Shown here in pieces: positions 1 through 8,123 of a stretch of DNA of 13,564 nt. Origin of the DNA: Haplosporangium gracile (taxonomy: Eukaryota > Mortierellomycota > Mortierellomycetes > Mortierellales > Mortierellaceae); NCBI GenBank assembly GCA_015499985.1, contig JAAAUF010000941.1, forward strand, positions 1 through 13,564, written 5' to 3'. The notes under the pieces were generated by a model. It was not told the origin of the DNA. It worked only from the letters and a program-made list of their open reading frames with translations, and searched no databases. Numbering within the stretch: position 1 is the stretch's first letter; each line of letters begins with the position of its first letter. The position numbers and the translations under genes were made by a program.

Positions 1-1
1 A

Positions 2-172
2 GATGGTTTCTGCCCGTGTGGCGCTTCGCTAGCCACCCATGAGAATGGGCGCTGCTTTGGAGCGTCTATGGACTCACGCGCGGCTGATGAGCGTTTGTTG
101 GATAGTTTGTTAGGAAGGAGGAGGTTGTTATTAATGGAGAGGATGGGAAGGGTTCCTTTCATTCGTATCTAG
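2..172 (+). CDS. Possible 3' end of an unrecognised plus-strand gene (partial)
   Basis: One reading frame is open from the window edge for 56 codons to a TAG at 170-172. The first half is GC-rich with a Cys-Pro-Cys motif and a further Cys. The second half is Arg/Leu-rich and ends in PFIRI. The other two plus frames close within the first 45 bases. Base composition drops sharply to AT-rich with poly-T runs after the stop, as expected for a 3' untranslated region. An open frame of this length is not rare by chance, and I recognise no domain. It could instead be non-coding DNA; an 81-codon minus-strand frame (131-376) overlaps it and is no better supported. Confidence 0.28.
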   Translation, partial: DGFCPCGASLATHENGRCFGASMDSRAADERLLDSLLGRRRLLLMERMGRVPFIRI

Positions 173-1709
173 TTTTATTTTTACTTCTGTTGAAGCTGCG
201 AGGAGCAGCGGCAATTGTTGCGCAGAGCCAGGTTGTGGGCCGGACTGCGACTGGTGGATGGCTTTTGGAAGAGTTTGATATGTAACCCCTTTACTTCCAA
301 ATGCCTCCGTTGGGCTTTTTACTAGAGGAATAAAATTACGTACGATTTTTTTTTTTACATCGTTCAGTAAATACAACTGATATCTCCTCTCTATCTTTTT
401 TTTTTTTTCACCTTGTTTTTCATTGATCTACGGTCAACGTGCTACGGTTATTTATTTCTCATAATCGGGCCTCATTTAAGGCAAAGAATCGCGACGTTTC
501 TTTCTCTGCCTTTAAAATAGCCCTTTGTGTGCCTTCATCCAAAATCTTTCTTTTTTTTTTTTCAATCCTCCCGGTCATAGGCATCATTATGTCCCATCCG
601 CCTCTAGCTTCGACTAACCTTCGATACCCAACCCCTCGAGATCCTATTGTTGTCGATTTCTGTTTCACTCTCAGATTAACCCTCCCTTCTTCATCATCCT
701 CCTCCATTCCTTCTTCCTGCTCTTCTTTGACGTTGACATTATGCGATCGTGGTGTTCAGTTACTTTCGCAAGTATCGGGTTGTCAGTTGCAGGTTGTTTT
801 TACACACACACATACACACACACATACTCCGCGGCAAAGAGCTTTTTCATTATTTTTTTTTGCTTTTGTTGATGAGCTTTTGCACGGGACGATCTCCTTC
901 AGACTCAACGACGACCGTGAAGTGTAAAAGTGTTTATGATTAATTTTTCTTGGGTGATCAATGTATCCTGTTTGACGTTAAATAGAACATATATTTTTTT
1001 TGTGTGAAAAACGAAAATGTGGGTGAGTGGCTATTTGTTTGTTGGGATGTGAAGTGGTTGAAGAAAGGATGGTTGGATAAAATAAAAAATAAAGATTCAG
1101 CGAGAAAAGAAAGAGACCATGTCGTCTTGGGCTATCTTTTTTGTTGTCTTGGTAACTTTTTTTATTTTAGTGAATGGAAATGCAGAGGGATGAAGAGGGC
1201 GAGTGTGTTTTTCCAGAAGATACAAATTGGTAAAGGGACGAAGAGGAGGCATCAAATAAAATTTTAGTGGTGAAACCATTAGAGTCGGGTCAAGATGATG
1301 ATGATCACCGCATCGACGAGAGAGAGGATGGCGCTCTGCGGCATGCGGCGCGCATTGACTTTATTTTGTCCTCATCTCGAGTAATGGCAACATTTTAGAT
1401 TTAGGATTCGAGAGACAGAGAGAGCAACCATTGCTGCGGGCGCAGAAAGAGGGTACTGTGCCCAATCATTCCCCCCAATTTTATTTACTCGTTGTTCCAT
1501 GTCCAAAGAAAAAAAATTAACGTCCCTGCAGAGAACTATGGCACACTCCCTCAACTGCGGCCCATCATGCCAACTCCTCATAAAAGGACTCTCTATTCCC
1601 ACCTCGATCCTTGCCAATACACAAAAACACTTCAGCTTCCAAAGCTACGTCTCTCAACGTACTACACTCAACGCACATAGCCAGCAGCTAAGAGGCTATC
1701 TTATTGACC
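173..1709. other. Intergenic region, about 1.5 kb, no supported gene
   Basis: This stretch is AT-rich with many T-runs (for example near 347-357, 396-407 and 547-560), a CA microsatellite at 802-826, and a short GC-rich patch around 1325-1360. The longest open frames (439-927 plus, 1004-1267 plus) are low-complexity Ser/Phe/Thr-His text created by pyrimidine and CA repeats. They have no domain-like composition. The right-hand part probably holds the promoter and 5' leader of the small gene that starts at 1710. I see no RNA gene here. Confidence 0.6.
802..826. repeat. CA dinucleotide microsatellite
   Basis: About 12 CA units interrupted once or twice by a T (CATACACA). It lies in the intergenic region and creates artificial Thr-His open frames on the plus strand. 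Confidence 0.9.
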
Positions 1710-2301
1710 ATGTCGCCTATTATCTTCAAGAACAAGTACTTTATCCTCTTCGACAACGGGTAAAAACAAGCAGTTTTCCTTCCCCTCTCTTTTTGTTTTG
1801 AACTGAGCACGGACAAAGACGAAGAAAAAAGAGAGGCTTCCTGGACAAGTGAAGCTAACAAGGCCATACACACTGTAAACAAAAAACAACAACATATGCC
1901 TATTTAGAAACACCAATGCTACCCCAACCGTGAACACCACCACTGACGCCCGCCAAACCGTAACCGTATATCCCCAGTCGTCGAACAAATCCAACGACAA
2001 TAACAACAACAACAACAACAACAATCTTACTTTGACCGACGACAACAGCGAAGATGGTGGCGAGTGGGTCGTCAAGGCTTCCGTCAAACGGCAACCACGA
2101 CGACGACCATCCCGTCACAACAACACCATCAACGAGGACAATGAAAACCGGAACTATTCGGTCGAGGATGATTCGGAGGACGAGGATGGATACATGTCCT
2201 GGACTGAGCATGAGCTTTCGAAGCACGTTAAGGCTACTCAGCTCAAGAACATTCGCACACACCCTGGTGTCCCCCTCGTCGTCAGACGGTCGATGAAATG
2301 A
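1710..2301 (+). CDS. Small two-exon gene, 147-residue low-complexity protein of unknown function
   Basis: Exon 1 is 1710-1759, the intron is 1760-1907, and exon 2 is 1908-2301 with TGA at the end. I placed the start at the ATG at 1710 because it has A at -3 and its frame leads directly to a GT donor. The two leftover bases (GG) plus the first base of exon 2 make a Gly codon and restore the open frame. A CTAAC branch-point match lies at 1855-1859, and the next AG after it is the acceptor. Exon 2 alone has no in-frame ATG before residue positions in its middle, so it needs an upstream exon. The protein starts MSPIIFKNKYFILFDNG, followed by a Thr/Asn-rich part with nine Asn in a row, a basic patch (KRQPRRRPSR, possible nuclear signal), an acidic patch (VEDDSEDEDG) and a tail (WTEHELSKHVKATQLKNIR, then a Pro/Val/Arg-rich end). 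The start and tail look conserved in character and the middle looks disordered. I do not recognise the family. It converges on the first acetyltransferase gene with 186 bases between stops. Confidence 0.62.
1760..1907 (+). other. Intron of the small gene (GT-AG, 148 nt)
   Basis: The donor is GGGTAAAAAC with GT at 1760-1761. The branch point match CTAAC is at 1855-1859. The acceptor CCTATTTAG ends at 1907 and is the first AG downstream of the branch region apart from an AAG immediately beside it. The intron is phase 2. Confidence 0.62.
2002..2022 (+). repeat. AAC trinucleotide repeat coding for poly-Asn
   Basis: Seven perfect AAC codons, flanked on each side by an AAT codon, encode nine consecutive Asn in exon 2 of the small gene. 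Such repeats vary in length between strains, which fits a disordered protein segment. Confidence 0.9.
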
Positions 2302-2487
2302 TAATCCTCTTACTCTTCAATTTCCTGGGCGCATTTTTCTTTTTTTTCGCTTCCTTCTTTTCTTTTGCCCTCTCTACTCTGCATTTTTTTGCATTCTCAC
2401 GAAAATAAAAATTTCTCATACCAAAAAGCAGCGTCGCACACGATTATTTATAAAAAAAGAAAAAATAAAAAAGGGGAACAAGAGGCA

Positions 2488-3168
2488 TCAAGGATCCTTT
2501 GTCTTATCGGTGACAACACTCTTAGTAGCCTCATCTCGATGGATGGCATAACAACAGATAACCATGTCCTTTTGCATCTTGGGGATAAACAATGTCCACT
2601 CCTCAACCTCACACTCCATCCCTACAGCCTCCAACACCTTCCGACTCGGCACGTTATGGGTGTATGCCTCAGCTCTCACAATATCACACCCGCACTCCTT
2701 GAACAAGTACTCCTGCACCACAAACCGAGCCGCTCTTGATCCATGTCCCTTGCCAGTATGCTCAGGACTAACCCAATACCCAATCACGCCAACCTTCAGT
2801 TCCCGTCCTGTCTCGGGGTGGACTCTTGTCCCCGAGTCCTCTGACAAGAAATGTGTATGGATCCAACCGATTAATGGTCCCTCGGGGGAGGCGCGCATGG
2901 CCCAGCAGTTGGTGTACCCAGACTGGTTATCTCGGATGTAGGTGTTTTCGAGACGAGCGAGGGCGTGGGATTCGAGGTATGGATACTGGAAGGATGCGGT
3001 GCCGTTGTAGATCTCCTTATCAAGGTTGAGCACTCGGACCATCTCGGGGATATCGTTGTACTCGACTGCTGAGAGGTAATGTGGGGGCTGGTCACTGATC
3101 TTGAAGGGTCCTGAGCACTTGTTGTCCCTGTTACGTGGAACTGGCGACTTTTCTTCCTGCTGTGTCAT
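2488..3168 (-). CDS. GNAT-family N-acetyltransferase, paralog 1 of a tandem pair
   Basis: An intronless gene of 226 residues. The frame is open further upstream (to 3318), but I chose the ATG at 3168 because the upstream codons are pyrimidine-tract sequence and the protein similarity to the neighbouring paralog begins just after this Met. Visible features, with residue numbers from this start: an N-terminal motif NRDNKCSGP (13-21); LESHALARLE (65-74); CWAMR (88-92) and LIGWIH (99-104), which look like GNAT strands; the acetyl-CoA loop EHTGKGHGS (136-144), matching the R/Q-x-x-G-x-G/A motif A; and NVPSRKVLEAVGM (172-184), the usual RimJ/RimL-type motif B. GNAT enzymes transfer an acetyl group from acetyl-CoA to an amine. 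The acceptor substrate cannot be told from sequence. No signal peptide or membrane segment is seen, so it is probably cytosolic. The gene lies 616 bases downstream of its paralog on the same strand. Confidence 0.88.
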   Translation of the reverse strand: MTQQEEKSPVPRNRDNKCSGPFKISDQPPHYLSAVEYNDIPEMVRVLNLDKEIYNGTASFQYPYLESHALARLENTYIRDNQSGYTNCWAMRASPEGPLIGWIHTHFLSEDSGTRVHPETGRELKVGVIGYWVSPEHTGKGHGSRAARFVVQEYLFKECGCDIVRAEAYTHNVPSRKVLEAVGMECEVEEWTLFIPKMQKDMVICCYAIHRDEATKSVVTDKTKDP

Positions 3169-3784
3169 TATATATTGTCTTTGTGTATATTCTTGATTAA
3201 GTGTGTTGAAGAGAAAAGGATAGAATGAGAAAAAAAGAGAGAAAGAGAGAGAGGTGACTCGATGCCTTTTATGTCTTCCCTCGGATTTCTCTTTTTTTTT
3301 TTGCATTCCACGCCGCACTCAAACCTTAATGAAGACAGCGTGGAAAGCAAAAAGTCGACCTCTCTTTACTATTTTTTTTTAACACAAAAACCTTACTGGC
3401 GCCTCGCTTAGAGTCATTCATTGACACCGACGACTCACATTCATAAGATGCGTAATCTGTATATAGTCGTCCGCAGACGCCGTTGGCTGCTTTGTTTATG
3501 TTCAAACAACTTCTATTTGCTTGTCACCGCCAAAAATCGACTGCGACTGGTACAACAAGGAGCCCACCGCGGGAAAAAATCTTTCATGTTGATGTATGCA
3601 AGGGGGAATGACAAAGATGACACATAAAACATACAATTATCACATCCATCCATACTCCACATAACATGGTTATCATCCATTATTGTTGTTATTTTTTGGC
3701 TGGGCGAAGTCTGATCATCAAACGAATGACAGTTTGTCTTCACGCAATGCATGCATGGTAATGCAAAGGCCTTTCTTTTATTAT
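3169..3784. other. Upstream region of GNAT paralog 1 and downstream region of paralog 2
   Basis: Next to the start codon the minus strand is pyrimidine-rich (3220-3252). There is a TATA-like ATAAAAGG about 100 bases upstream of the start, and TGACTC hexamers at 3255-3260 (plus) and 3411-3416 (minus). The right part holds the 3' flank of paralog 2, with an AATAAA on the minus strand at 3778-3783 just past its stop. The open frames here are short and unconvincing. Confidence 0.5.
3265..3272 (-). promoter_or_regulatory. TATA-like element upstream of GNAT paralog 1
   Basis: ATAAAAGG on the minus strand lies 97-104 bases upstream of the chosen ATG. The same octamer is found 74-81 bases upstream of paralog 2. 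The functional role is inferred from position and conservation between the two copies. Confidence 0.35.
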
Positions 3785-4438
3785 TTAGGACGGTGTAAGA
3801 ACAGAAAGAGTGGAATCATCTCGATGTACCGCATAGCAACAATCAATCATTTCCTTCCCTAACTTGTTAGAATACACCACCTTCTCCTCCACCTCACACC
3901 TCATCCCAGCAGCCTCCAGTACTCTCCGACTTGCAATGTTATCCCTATACGCGACCGCCCTTACAATATCACACCCTCGGTCCTTGAACAAAATCTCGTG
4001 CACAATGAATCGTGCCGACCGGGACCCGTACCCGCGACAGACATGCTCAGGACTGACCCAGTATCCTATCACGCCAATTTTCAAATCACCCCCTGTCTTT
4101 GGATGAGTCGCCGTCCCTGGAGGTAGGAAGTGTGCATGGATCCATCCTATCAACGGTCCTTCGGGAGATGTCCGCATGGCCCAACAGGCAGTATATCCAG
4201 CCTCGTTATTTCCCTTGATGCGGGCTTCGATCCTTGTACGGGCGTGGGATTCGAGGTGAGGATACTCAAAGGAACCAGTCCCGTAGTAGACGTCCTTGTT
4301 GATATTGAGGACTCGGACGACTTCGGGGATGTCGGACAGTTCGACGGGGGTGATGTAGTGGGGTGGGTTCGTAGAGAGTAGGTATGGACCTGAGCACTTG
4401 TTGTCCTTGTTTCTAGCGAGTGGTGAATCAGTTTTCAT
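3785..4438 (-). CDS. GNAT-family N-acetyltransferase, paralog 2 of a tandem pair
   Basis: An intronless gene of 217 residues. The frame is open upstream to 4612, but the ATG at 4438 is chosen because it lines up with the paralog start and the upstream codons look like leader sequence. It has the same layout as paralog 1: NKDNKCSGP (10-18), LESHARTRIE (62-71), CWAMR (85-89), LIGWIHAHF (96-104), IGYWVSPEH (124-132), an acetyl-CoA loop VCRGYGS (133-139), and NIASRRVLEAAGM (167-179). By eye about two thirds of residues are identical to paralog 1, with a small gap after the HFL motif and divergent C-terminal ends. In paralog 1 the loop reads TGKGHG and here it reads VCRGYG; both keep the glycines that hold the CoA pyrophosphate. 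It is probably a cytosolic acetyltransferase of the RimJ/RimL-like group with unknown substrate. The pair most likely arose by tandem duplication. Confidence 0.88.
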   Translation of the reverse strand: MKTDSPLARNKDNKCSGPYLLSTNPPHYITPVELSDIPEVVRVLNINKDVYYGTGSFEYPHLESHARTRIEARIKGNNEAGYTACWAMRTSPEGPLIGWIHAHFLPPGTATHPKTGGDLKIGVIGYWVSPEHVCRGYGSRSARFIVHEILFKDRGCDIVRAVAYRDNIASRRVLEAAGMRCEVEEKVVYSNKLGKEMIDCCYAVHRDDSTLSVLTPS

Positions 4439-4511
4439 TTGTGCTGAATGGTATTTGTTGTGTGCGTGTGTTTGTTTGTATGAATAAGGCAAGGGGCAGT
4501 AAATCCGTCGC

Positions 4512-4519
4512 CCTTTTAT
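4512..4519 (-). promoter_or_regulatory. TATA-like element upstream of GNAT paralog 2
   Basis: ATAAAAGG on the minus strand lies 74-81 bases upstream of the ATG at 4438. The same octamer occurs upstream of paralog 1, which suggests that the core promoter was copied with the gene. A TGACTC hexamer (minus strand, 4552-4557) lies just upstream of it. Confidence 0.35.
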
Positions 4520-5001
4520 TTTATTTCTCTCTCTCTTTGGGTTGGAAAGAAGAGTCACTGTGTATCCTTTGCTATGGGAAAGAGACAAAAAGGGACATAA
4601 ACCATGACACACGCACCATCATCCCATTCATAGTGCACGTCTTGGCGCTGAACGGGCGCAGTATTCGTATCCAGCAAGACTCATATAGCATTGTCAAGTC
4701 CGTGGGAAGAGAGGACGCAGAGCAGAGCCCAGGGTCTGGGGGTCGAGGGATCGACTACGTCAGTCTAGAATAAACGATAAGAGGGTGGGGATGCACCCAG
4801 ATGAACCTTACCGTTTTCTGCAACATGCCACAGGCCTCATTTTGGTCGTAATAGACAATGGCATAGAAAAATGACAGTGCTGATCGCCATTGTGCAATTG
4901 ACAAAAGGGTGCATGGTGTCAGGGTGAGATAGAATCCATTTTGAACCAAAAGAAAAAAAAATCAAAAAAAATCTCCATAGTGACCTGCATCACGCGCGAG
5001 C

Positions 5002-5029
5002 CTAACGGTCGCGATTCAAACGCCGTTAG
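5002..5029. repeat. Perfect 7-bp inverted repeat with a 14-base spacer
   Basis: CTAACGG at 5002-5008 is matched by CCGTTAG at 5023-5029, and the spacer contains the palindrome TCGCGA. It could be a binding site for a dimeric regulator between two divergent genes, or chance. Confidence 0.4.
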
Positions 5030-5306
5030 ATGTGTTTTTATATGTTATCTCGAGCACGTAGCTATCCCCTCTCCTGCCCGTCGTATATGTTTCTTTCTTG
5101 TCTCTTCTTTTCGCATCCTCTCATAATCGCGATGACACTGTCCCGAGTGCAAGATAAAAGAAAAAAGACATAACAGTAGGGAATTGTTCCTTTGTTTTGT
5201 TCGCCTATCTATTTATCTATATGTATCTTGGAGACCAACTCCATTTTTTGTATTCTTAGGTGAAGAAAGGTAAACCACTGCAAAGTGAATCTGGATCTGT
5301 TTCTTC

Positions 5307-5342
5307 TTTTTCTTTTTCTTTTTCTTTTTCTTTTTCTTTTTC
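5307..5342 (+). repeat. Hexanucleotide microsatellite (TTTTTC)6
   Basis: Six perfect copies of TTTTTC, followed by CT-rich sequence. It lies about 600 bases upstream of the subtilase start codon and creates artificial Arg/Lys-rich minus-strand frames. Confidence 0.92.
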
Positions 5343-5695
5343 TTGTTCTCTCTGTCTGTCTCTCTCTCCCTCTCTCTATTTGTTGCATTGGCCAGAACAA
5401 AGACAAGCGAATAAACAACAACCCCACTCTCCCTGTCGTTCTTTCACGTCATCCCCCATATCCAAGAAAGATATCTTTGCAGACATCCGTGTCATGTCTC
5501 CAGCCACTGATACCACAAAAAAATATCACGTCTCAGATTCCCGACGCACTGATCAATTTTTTTTTTCTGTTGTCTTTGATCCTCCTTCGTTCCTTCTTTG
5601 TTCTTCGTTCTTCTCTCTTTCTTTATCTTTTCTTTCTAGCGTGCTTCTCTTTTTTTTCTTTCTTTCTCTCTAACTCTTTCCTTCCTGTCATTTCT

Positions 5696-5720
5696 CTTCC
5701 CTTCCCTTCCCTTCCCTTCC
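5696..5720 (+). repeat. Pentanucleotide repeat (CTTCC)5
   Basis: Five perfect CTTCC copies in the pyrimidine-rich leader region of the subtilase. A second short tandem array (CTCCCTTCTC, about two and a half copies) follows at 5791-5818. Such tracts are common just upstream of fungal transcription starts. Confidence 0.9.
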
Positions 5721-5944
5721 CTTCTCTTCTCTCCCTTTTCCCTATTATCATCTACACTCTGTCCCCATCGGACCATTCTCGACTCTCTTTCTCCCTTCTC
5801 CTCCCTTCTCCTCCCTTCACTGATATAACTCTTACATTCCAATCAAATCAAAAGCTTATCACCATTGCACAGCAGAGCCACTCAACAAATAAACGACCAC
5901 ACATCCCCTCTTTCCTCCTTCCTTAACAACAACACGCATCAGCA

Positions 5945-8123
5945 ATGAAGGTAGCATGCCTCTTGCCATTGCCCTTGCTGCTGGTCCCCTTCACCCATGC
6001 CGCAGACTACCTCGTTCGCTTCAAGGAAGGGGCCGCCCCAACTACTCAACAAAATGGTGTCTCCAGGATTGAGCACTTTGCCACCGTCCAGTCTGCAGGA
6101 GGGGCCCACCCCAAGTTTGACTACCATTCCAACGAACTCTCCCTCACCGTCTTGTCTCTTTCCCAAGCCAAGGCCTTGGCAACCCACGGTGGCAATAGCA
6201 ACAAACACCGCCACGGCAAGTCCAAGGCCCAGGTTGAGAGTACCACCACAGCAGACGAGACTGGAGAAGATAGGGTTGCTACTCAGATCAAGTCCAAGGG
6301 TCGCTGGTTCACATTCGACGACTCTGAGTTCCATATCTGGCACGGAGACTTTTCAGAGGCCGAGGCCAAGTTGTTGGCCCGGGATGCCGGTGTAGAAATG
6401 GTCGAGAAGGATATGGTGATCCGGTTCCCTGAGCTGGAGCAGTATAACGACAAGACAGCCATGGCACGCAAGATCATGAATCTCGAGCAGGCCTATGACC
6501 TTGTGGATGAGCACTTGTCCGCCTTGGAGCTGAAGGCATCGAGCAAGAAGAAGAAGGTTGAGGAGAGTGATGCTGAGGTGTATATCCCCAACATTGACGA
6601 GAAGGAGTCGTTGCCGCGCCACACGTTGGGCAAGAAGATGCACCCGGTAAATGAGTTTATGCAGCCCATCACTGTCGAGGATATTCCGGGCCCCAACAAT
6701 ACGTACACGATCCAGCAGCATGCACCCAGCTGGGTAAGTTGTTTCATTTGTTATTGGCGATCGTTGTTCTGTTCCACCTGTCCGTCCGATTTGCATAAAC
6801 TGACACATTTTTTTCTGTTTCTCATTGTCATTGGTGGTGATTGATCACTGATTACTCAATCACACGTCCATAACGCGCGCTACATCACTATCATATTCTT
6901 TCTATACGTGTTCATAATACGAACAACAGGGTCTGCCACGTGTGTCGCAGCGCACACTCCCACTCAGCACCGACTACCTCTACCCTAACTCGGCCGGACA
7001 AGGTATCGACGTCTACGTCATCGACACCGGCATCAACATCCACCACGTCGACTTTGAGGGCCGCGCCCGCTGGGGTACCACCACCGTCCCCGGCGCACCC
7101 AATATCGACGACAACGGCCACGGCACCTTCGTCGCCGGTATCGTCGGCTCTCGCACTTTTGGTATCGCCAAGAAGGTCAACCTGATCGCCGTCAAGGGTC
7201 TCAACAGAGAGGGCACCTCCACCCTCTCCCAGATCTTGGCCGCCCTCGACTGGGTCATCAAACAGAACACCAGCTCGTCCAACCACCGCAATGTCGTCAA
7301 TCTTTCCCTCGGTGCCGGTTACTCCAAAGTCCTCAACTCTGCCGTCGATGCCCTCGTCCAGTCCGGCATGTTCATCGTAGCTGCGGCTGGTAACGGAAAC
7401 GAGCGCAATATTGGTCAAAACGCCTGTAACTACTCTCCTGCCTCCGCACCTGCAGCTTTCACAGTCGGATCGACCAACATCAACGACCAGATGTCGTCTT
7501 TCTCCAACTATGGTCAGTGCGTCAACATCTATGCCCCCGGTGAGCGTGTCCGCTCCACCTGGATCGGACCCACCAACCGCGAGATCTACATCGATAGCGG
7601 TACCTCCTTCTCTGCCCCCAACGTCGCCGGTATTGCTGCCTTGATCATGAGTGCCGAGCGTGGTGACCGTTCCGACGGATCCTGGTCGCCCAAAAACATC
7701 GGCAACCGCATCCTTCAACTCGGAACCCGCAACGTCATCCGCGACTTCAAGGGCCCCGCCAACACTAACCTCATGGCCTTTAACGGCGTGGGCATCATTG
7801 GTACTGGAAACAACAGCAACACCAATGACAACAATGGTAACGACAGTAATGACGAAAACAACGGAGATAACAACAGTGGAGGTGATGGTGGTAATGATAG
7901 CAACAACGGAGATAACAATGGAGACAATGGAGGAGGTGGTGATGGGGATAGCGGTCCATATGTTCCTCCCTTCGGATCAAATGGCACTACTCCACGTTAC
8001 GTCAATGGCGCCGCATCTGTCAGCAGCACCTCAAACCATGGCCCTACCCTCAGTGTCCTGCAGACGTTGACGATCCTGTCTACTGTCGGTGCTACATTTG
8101 TCTCTGTCTTGTTTTCCTTGTAA
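5945..8123 (+). CDS. Secreted subtilisin-like serine protease (S8), probably GPI-anchored
   Basis: Exon 1 is 5945-6733 and exon 2 is 6930-8123, giving 660 residues. Residues 1-19 form a signal peptide (Leu-rich core ending THA). Residues 21-160 contain an I9-type inhibitor propeptide (DYLVRFKEG at 21-29, FHIWHGDFSEAEAKLL at 129-144, MVEKDMVIR at 152-160) that carries a charged His/Lys/Thr insert at about 83-120. Residues 161-263 are a charged spacer with a KKKK run (201-204). The catalytic domain shows the full triad: Asp295 (VIDTGIN), His327 (NGHGTFVAG) and Ser489 (GTSFSAP). The oxyanion Asn418 lies in AAAGNGN, and Cys429 and Cys460 may form a disulfide. This is the proteinase K/cerevisin type. 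After about residue 553 comes an Asn/Asp/Gly/Ser linker (about 60 residues), then small residues near 622-632 and a hydrophobic C-terminus (634-660) ending exactly at the stop. That pattern fits a GPI-attachment signal, so the enzyme may be tethered to the membrane or cell wall. The role of the protease is inferred; family and active site are clear. It converges on the glycosyltransferase gene. Confidence 0.93.
6734..6929 (+). other. Intron of the subtilase gene (GT-AG, 196 nt)
   Basis: A strong GTAAGT donor follows the Trp codon at 6731-6733. The acceptor AACAACAG ends at 6929. The intron is phase 0, and the join APSW-GLPRVSQ is the typical S8 entry into the catalytic domain. Branch-point candidates are CTGAC near 6799 and CTGAT at 6848-6852. 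Confidence 0.92.
7800..7955 (+). repeat. Low-complexity Asn/Asp/Gly-coding stretch in the subtilase
   Basis: Imperfect repeats of AACAAC, GGAGAT, AATGGA and GGTGGT units encode a hydrophilic linker rich in Asn, Asp, Gly and Ser between the catalytic domain and the GPI-type tail. It probably acts as a flexible spacer from the cell surface. Confidence 0.8.

Larger units (their letters stand above)
4439..5944. other. Divergent intergenic region between GNAT paralog 2 and the subtilase
   Basis: About 1.5 kb without a supported gene. The left part holds the promoter of GNAT paralog 2. The centre has a perfect CTAACGG/CCGTTAG inverted repeat at 5002-5029. The right half (about 5296-5825) is strongly pyrimidine-rich on the plus strand with several tandem repeats, typical of a fungal promoter and leader before the protease start. 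Open frames of up to 213 codons here (5285-5926 plus) are Phe/Leu/Ser/Pro strings from the CT tracts and are not genes. Confidence 0.55.

Noticed and set aside
439..927. 162-codon plus-strand open frame (and a 64-codon overlapping one) in the left intergenic region
   Set aside because: The residues are Ser/Phe strings and Thr-His repeats that come from CT tracts and the CA microsatellite. No domain, no codon preference like the real genes nearby, and no convincing splice partners.
1294..1386. Short ATG-rich frame in the GC-rich patch of the left intergenic region
   Set aside because: Only about 30 codons, no conserved features, and no splice partners that I could support.
3169..3318. N-terminal extension of GNAT paralog 1 to an upstream ATG (and the same for paralog 2, 4439-4612)
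   Set aside because: The extensions are unrelated to each other, pyrimidine-derived, and cover the shared TATA-like element. Similarity between paralogs starts just after the chosen Met codons.
4755..4949. 64-codon minus-strand frame containing a GTAAGG donor-like site near 4811
   Set aside because: There is no ATG at its start and no recognisable domain. A non-coding 5' exon of GNAT paralog 2 spliced from here is possible but unsupported without transcripts.
5000..5030. tRNA T-arm-like sequence (GATTCAAAC)
   Set aside because: No acceptor stem, D-arm or anticodon arm can be built around it on either strand.
5285..5926. 213-codon plus-strand open frame upstream of the subtilase
   Set aside because: It is translated pyrimidine repeat (Phe, Leu, Ser, Pro) in the promoter/leader region and ends just before the protease ATG.
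6912..7718. 268-codon open frame antisense to the subtilase
   Set aside because: It lies opposite a clear catalytic domain. The Asp/Val/Gly-rich text is the usual mirror of codon bias (GTC, GAC, GCC) on the coding strand.
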